This document shows positions 5,130 through 7,457 of a stretch of 7,457 nt of DNA, in pieces (the stretch's first letter is position 1; every line of letters begins with the position of its first letter). Location of the stretch: positions 1-7,457 of the forward strand of contig JAJXYP010000008.1 in the NCBI GenBank assembly GCA_021780545.1. The letters are read 5' to 3'. The notes under the pieces were generated by a model. The model had not been told where the DNA came from. It saw only the letters and a program-made list of their open reading frames with translations, and did no database searches. This stretch comes from a bacterium. Lineage in GTDB: Bacteria; Patescibacteriota; Minisyncoccia; UBA6257; 2-01-FULL-56-20. The translations under genes and the position numbers were made by a program.

Positions 5130-5318
5130 ATGGAAAAATTTTCACTGCCACTGGAAAATATGATGATTGGCGCAGATTGCCCGCCTGACCCGGTTGAGGG
5201 CGTACAACAGGCGCTTGCTTGGCTCAATCTGCAGCGCGCAGAGCTGGGTCTGCTTCCCCTGACCGGCGGCCAGATCGGCGATGAGATCATTCTCATTCAA
5301 GTCTTCGGCGGTGATTAG
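5130..5318 (+). CDS. Hypothetical small protein, 62 aa
   Basis: I do not recognise this protein. The 62-aa product has a Met/Asp/Pro-rich beginning (GADCPPDPVEG), then a predicted helix of Gln, Ala, Leu and Trp (QQALAWLNLQRAELG), then LTGGQIG, a short strand-like EIILIQVF and a final GGD. There is one Cys (C17). It has no signal peptide and no membrane helix. A consensus TATAAT, a very strong Shine-Dalgarno and a strong terminator make it a well-defined monocistronic gene despite its size. The GG at residues 46-47 resembles a double-glycine leader junction only partially (hydrophobic residues at -4 and -7, but no Glu at -8). It lies 107 bases upstream of the ABC-like gene on the same strand. 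Confidence 0.75.
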   Translation: MEKFSLPLENMMIGADCPPDPVEGVQQALAWLNLQRAELGLLPLTGGQIGDEIILIQVFGGD

Positions 5319-5344
5319 CCGAATTTAGAGGGGGTATTGCGTTT

Positions 5345-5387
5345 CGACGTGCTTTTCGGTTCATACCGTTGGCACGTCGTTTTTTTT
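5345..5387 (+). terminator. Intrinsic terminator of the 62-aa gene
   Basis: CGACGTGC (5345-5352) pairs perfectly with GCACGTCG (5372-5379). An inner CGGT/ACCG hairpin lies in the loop, and eight T's (5380-5387) follow immediately. It is the strongest terminator in the window, and its T tract runs into the -35 box of the next gene. Confidence 0.9.
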
Positions 5388-5414
5388 GCAAATTATAGTA
5401 AAATCATGCATAAT
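5386..5414 (+). promoter_or_regulatory. Promoter of the ABC-like gene
   Basis: TTGCAA (5386-5391) and CATAAT (5409-5414) are separated by exactly 17 bases. The predicted start near 5421 leaves a leader of only about four or five bases before the ATG at 5426, and no Shine-Dalgarno is present. Confidence 0.6.
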
Positions 5415-5425
5415 CATACCAACCG

Positions 5426-7457
5426 ATGAAGGAAAGTTTCGAATTTCATGCGATACGGAAGGGGCTCAAAAAACAAAACGCTCCCCGCGGGATGCATATC
5501 GAACACCAAGACGACGCTCGCAATATCGTAGCAGGGCGTCTTTTTGAAATTGACAGGTCCTTGGCTTGGGCAGGCGAAAACACGCCCAAAACGAGAGGCG
5601 ACATCCACGAACATCTGCTTCTTTTGCGCAGTGTGATTCAGGAGAAACTGGAACGGCAGCTGCCGGAGGAAAAGCAAGAAGAGGAGGAACGCACCAAACT
5701 CCTCGTCGATCTTGTTACGCCGGAATTGATGCGGGAATATAAGGATATCCTCGCTGGATTCAAAGCGAAGGGCGGAATTTCCGAGACCCATCCGGTGCGC
5801 GAATGGATCAGTGTTGAAGACGAGAAAACCGAGGAAGAAATCGAAAGATGGATCGGCAATTTGGTCGTGGAGATAAAAGCGAAGTCGCCCGAATGCAAGC
5901 CGGAAGATGAAGAAGAAATCCGCCAGTCTTCGTGGATGCTGTTTCAATCCGTGGGCAACGTATTGAATACCAAAAATTTGCAGGCGGATGTCCGGGCCGA
6001 GCGTCTGCAGATCGCCGAAGAGAACGAGGATAACCACCTTTTCAAAACATCCGAGGAAATCGACAGAATGGTTGCTGATCGGCTGTCGGATCGCTACCCG
6101 TTCCCGAAAGAAGATATCGCGCTGCTCGCTTCCGGGGTCGACCCGGCCGAGGGACCGTACAACCTCCATATTTTAATGGAAACGATTTCGAAGGTCTGGA
6201 AGGAATATAAGCCGAGTGTCAGCAAAAAGGATATTGCCATGCTCTCGGCCGGGCATCTGGTGGCTTCTTTTCTCGAAGGATATACCCCCTCGCTTTGGAC
6301 GAAGCTTTTCCCGGATGGCGGGTTCGATCTCGCGATATTCGTGCAGATGTTCGGTATCGATAAGGTGCGGCAAATTATCGACAATCGCCTGGGAGTACTC
6401 GAGGGACAAATGGAGCTTGAAGTGAAGAAAAAAATCAATGAACGGATATCGAACACCCTTTTCTATCAAGAATTTGAATTCATGCAGGAACAATCCCAAG
6501 GCGACGTGTTCGAGAATTTAGAGGAAGGCAGGGAAGCTATTCTCGAAATTCTGCGCGATACGACGACGCGTTTCGCTCCGATGGTTGCTTCCGTTGCCAC
6601 CTCGATCGGATTTTTGAGCTCCATTAATCCGATTCTGGGCGGCATCGGCGCGGCGGGCCTTCCGGCCATATATTACATTGCCAAGAAGAGAAAAAACCGT
6701 TTTTGGGAGATACGCGAGGAGGGGTTCAAGGAGAGCAGTAAATACAGAACAAAAATCAATGCCATTCAAGAAGGTTTTGAAGAAGTTCGCACGTCTGCGG
6801 AAGTTCCTGCGATTGCGCAGGAATTCACGGAAACAGTAAATACTATCGATAAGCTTTCGTTCAAAGCGGACAAGATATCCGCGAAATATTCTCTCCTCGA
6901 AGCAATCCCGCACGACGCCACGACTATGATTGCCGCTTTGGCGGGATATGCCTTGTGGAAGGAGGGACTGGTGCCAGGCAGTACGGTGCTCGCAAACACC
7001 CAATACGCAAATCGCCTGCAGAATCCCGTTGAGGATATCGTGCGTATGTATTTTCTCAGTTTTCCCGATACCGTGCAGCGCATCAAACGCATGGAGTCGA
7101 CCTTCGGAGAATATGCGGCTCTTGATACCCCCGACAGCGAAAAGGAAAAGAACCGGATCCCGGTATCGGAATTGCGCGACTTCGGCATTTCGATAAATGA
7201 TCTTTCCTATAAAGGCATCCTGCGGAAGATTAACCTTGATGTTCCGCAGGGCCAGTTCGCTGTGGTCGGTGGCCGCTCCGGGGCCGGGAAGACAACCCTT
7301 CTACGGAGCATGGTGGGACTTTTCAAACCGGAAGGCGGCGACGTGCGTTTTGGGGGAGTTAAAACGTCCGACATAAAACGATTCGAAAAGGAATCTCTCT
7401 ATGCGGCTTTGGCATACAGCAATCAAAAACCCCGGCTTTTCCCGGGTATGACGCTAC
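5426..7457 (+). CDS. Atypical ABC-exporter-like protein: long soluble N-terminus, low-hydrophobicity membrane-domain homologue, C-terminal ABC ATPase (3' end outside window)
   Basis: An uninterrupted frame of 677 codons runs off the window edge. Residues 1-250 are strongly charged, rich in Glu, Lys and Arg, with no signal peptide. Residues about 330-370 (KINERISNTLFYQEFEFM, then QSQGDVFENLEEGREAI) follow the pattern of ABC-exporter loops near TM2-TM3. Residues 383-419 are the main hydrophobic block, with INPILGGIGAAGLPAIYY resembling TM3-TM4. Residues 420-495 mimic the long TM4-TM5 helices, and 501-511 is a short hydrophobic segment before a G-x-x-x-G-x-x-x-x-A...Y...L..P pattern typical near TM6. 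The nucleotide-binding domain begins near 586; Walker A is GRSGAGKTT (616-624) and the Q-loop is Q667. The ABC signature, Walker B and switch His lie beyond the window. The start is supported by a promoter 12 bases upstream. It may be a diverged exporter or a non-transport ABC ATPase. Confidence 0.8.
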   Translation, partial: MKESFEFHAIRKGLKKQNAPRGMHIEHQDDARNIVAGRLFEIDRSLAWAGENTPKTRGDIHEHLLLLRSVIQEKLERQLPEEKQEEEERTKLLVDLVTPELMREYKDILAGFKAKGGISETHPVREWISVEDEKTEEEIERWIGNLVVEIKAKSPECKPEDEEEIRQSSWMLFQSVGNVLNTKNLQADVRAERLQIAEENEDNHLFKTSEEIDRMVADRLSDRYPFPKEDIALLASGVDPAEGPYNLHILMETISKVWKEYKPSVSKKDIAMLSAGHLVASFLEGYTPSLWTKLFPDGGFDLAIFVQMFGIDKVRQIIDNRLGVLEGQMELEVKKKINERISNTLFYQEFEFMQEQSQGDVFENLEEGREAILEILRDTTTRFAPMVASVATSIGFLSSINPILGGIGAAGLPAIYYIAKKRKNRFWEIREEGFKESSKYRTKINAIQEGFEEVRTSAEVPAIAQEFTETVNTIDKLSFKADKISAKYSLLEAIPHDATTMIAALAGYALWKEGLVPGSTVLANTQYANRLQNPVEDIVRMYFLSFPDTVQRIKRMESTFGEYAALDTPDSEKEKNRIPVSELRDFGISINDLSYKGILRKINLDVPQGQFAVVGGRSGAGKTTLLRSMVGLFKPEGGDVRFGGVKTSDIKRFEKESLYAALAYSNQKPRLFPGMTL

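Noticed and set aside
5406..5429. Seven-codon frame overlapping the ABC-like gene start by ATGA
   Set aside because: With the predicted transcription start near 5421 it would not be transcribed; probably chance.
5414..6169. 251-codon open frame on the minus strand
   Set aside because: It lies wholly antisense to the ABC-like gene, which has a promoter, continuous coding sequence and an ATPase domain. The translated product is an aromatic-rich shadow with no family resemblance.
1..7457. CRISPR array or toxin-antitoxin module
   Set aside because: No regularly spaced repeats were seen, and the only compact gene pair is divergent and matches no toxin or antitoxin pattern I recognise.

Overview
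The window looks like a chromosomal segment of a small-genome bacterium, most plausibly a member of the Candidate Phyla Radiation (Patescibacteria, Parcubacteria-like). This placement is inferred from gene content and style: a short zinc-ribbon form of ribosomal protein bL28, a membrane-anchored CAP-domain protein with a coiled-coil tail, a PrsW-family protease, and several genes whose promoter -10 box lies only 7-8 bases before the ATG. TGA, TAA and tRNA usage fit the standard bacterial code. No gene gives a species-level identification.

Layout. Bases 1-510 hold little intact coding sequence: a remnant of an IS30-type helix-turn-helix, short direct repeats and a perfect 13-bp hairpin. Bases 512-1474 (+) encode a secreted or anchored CAP-domain protein. 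Convergent to it, 1525-2424 (-) encodes a ferritin-like/VIT1 membrane iron transporter (MbfA type), directly downstream of tRNA-Pro(GGG) at 2439-2512 (-). Then, all on the minus strand, come bL28 (2638-2859), a small heat-shock protein (2938-3459) and a PrsW-type intramembrane protease (3477-4166). The last two are 17 bases apart and read as a stress or envelope operon closed by a terminator, after which bL28 has its own promoter. tRNA-Leu(GAG) (4209-4290, +) diverges from the protease gene, and the two promoters overlap.

Bases 4442-5318 carry a divergent pair of unrecognised genes, a 190-aa protein on the minus strand and a 62-aa protein on the plus strand. They are the only two in the window with strong Shine-Dalgarno sequences, and each has its own terminator. 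From 5426 to the window end an open reading frame of at least 677 codons runs off the edge. It encodes a protein whose C-terminal part is an ABC ATPase (Walker A and Q-loop visible). Its middle aligns by eye with the membrane domain of ABC exporters but has lost most of its hydrophobicity, and it carries about 250 extra charged residues at the N-terminus. This is the most unusual object in the window.

How the genes work together: the iron transporter, the small heat-shock protein and the PrsW protease suggest a stress and envelope-maintenance neighbourhood. The small orphan protein and the ABC-like protein are adjacent and codirectional, but each has its own promoter, so a functional link is only a hypothesis. 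All assignments are from reading the sequence; no database search was possible.
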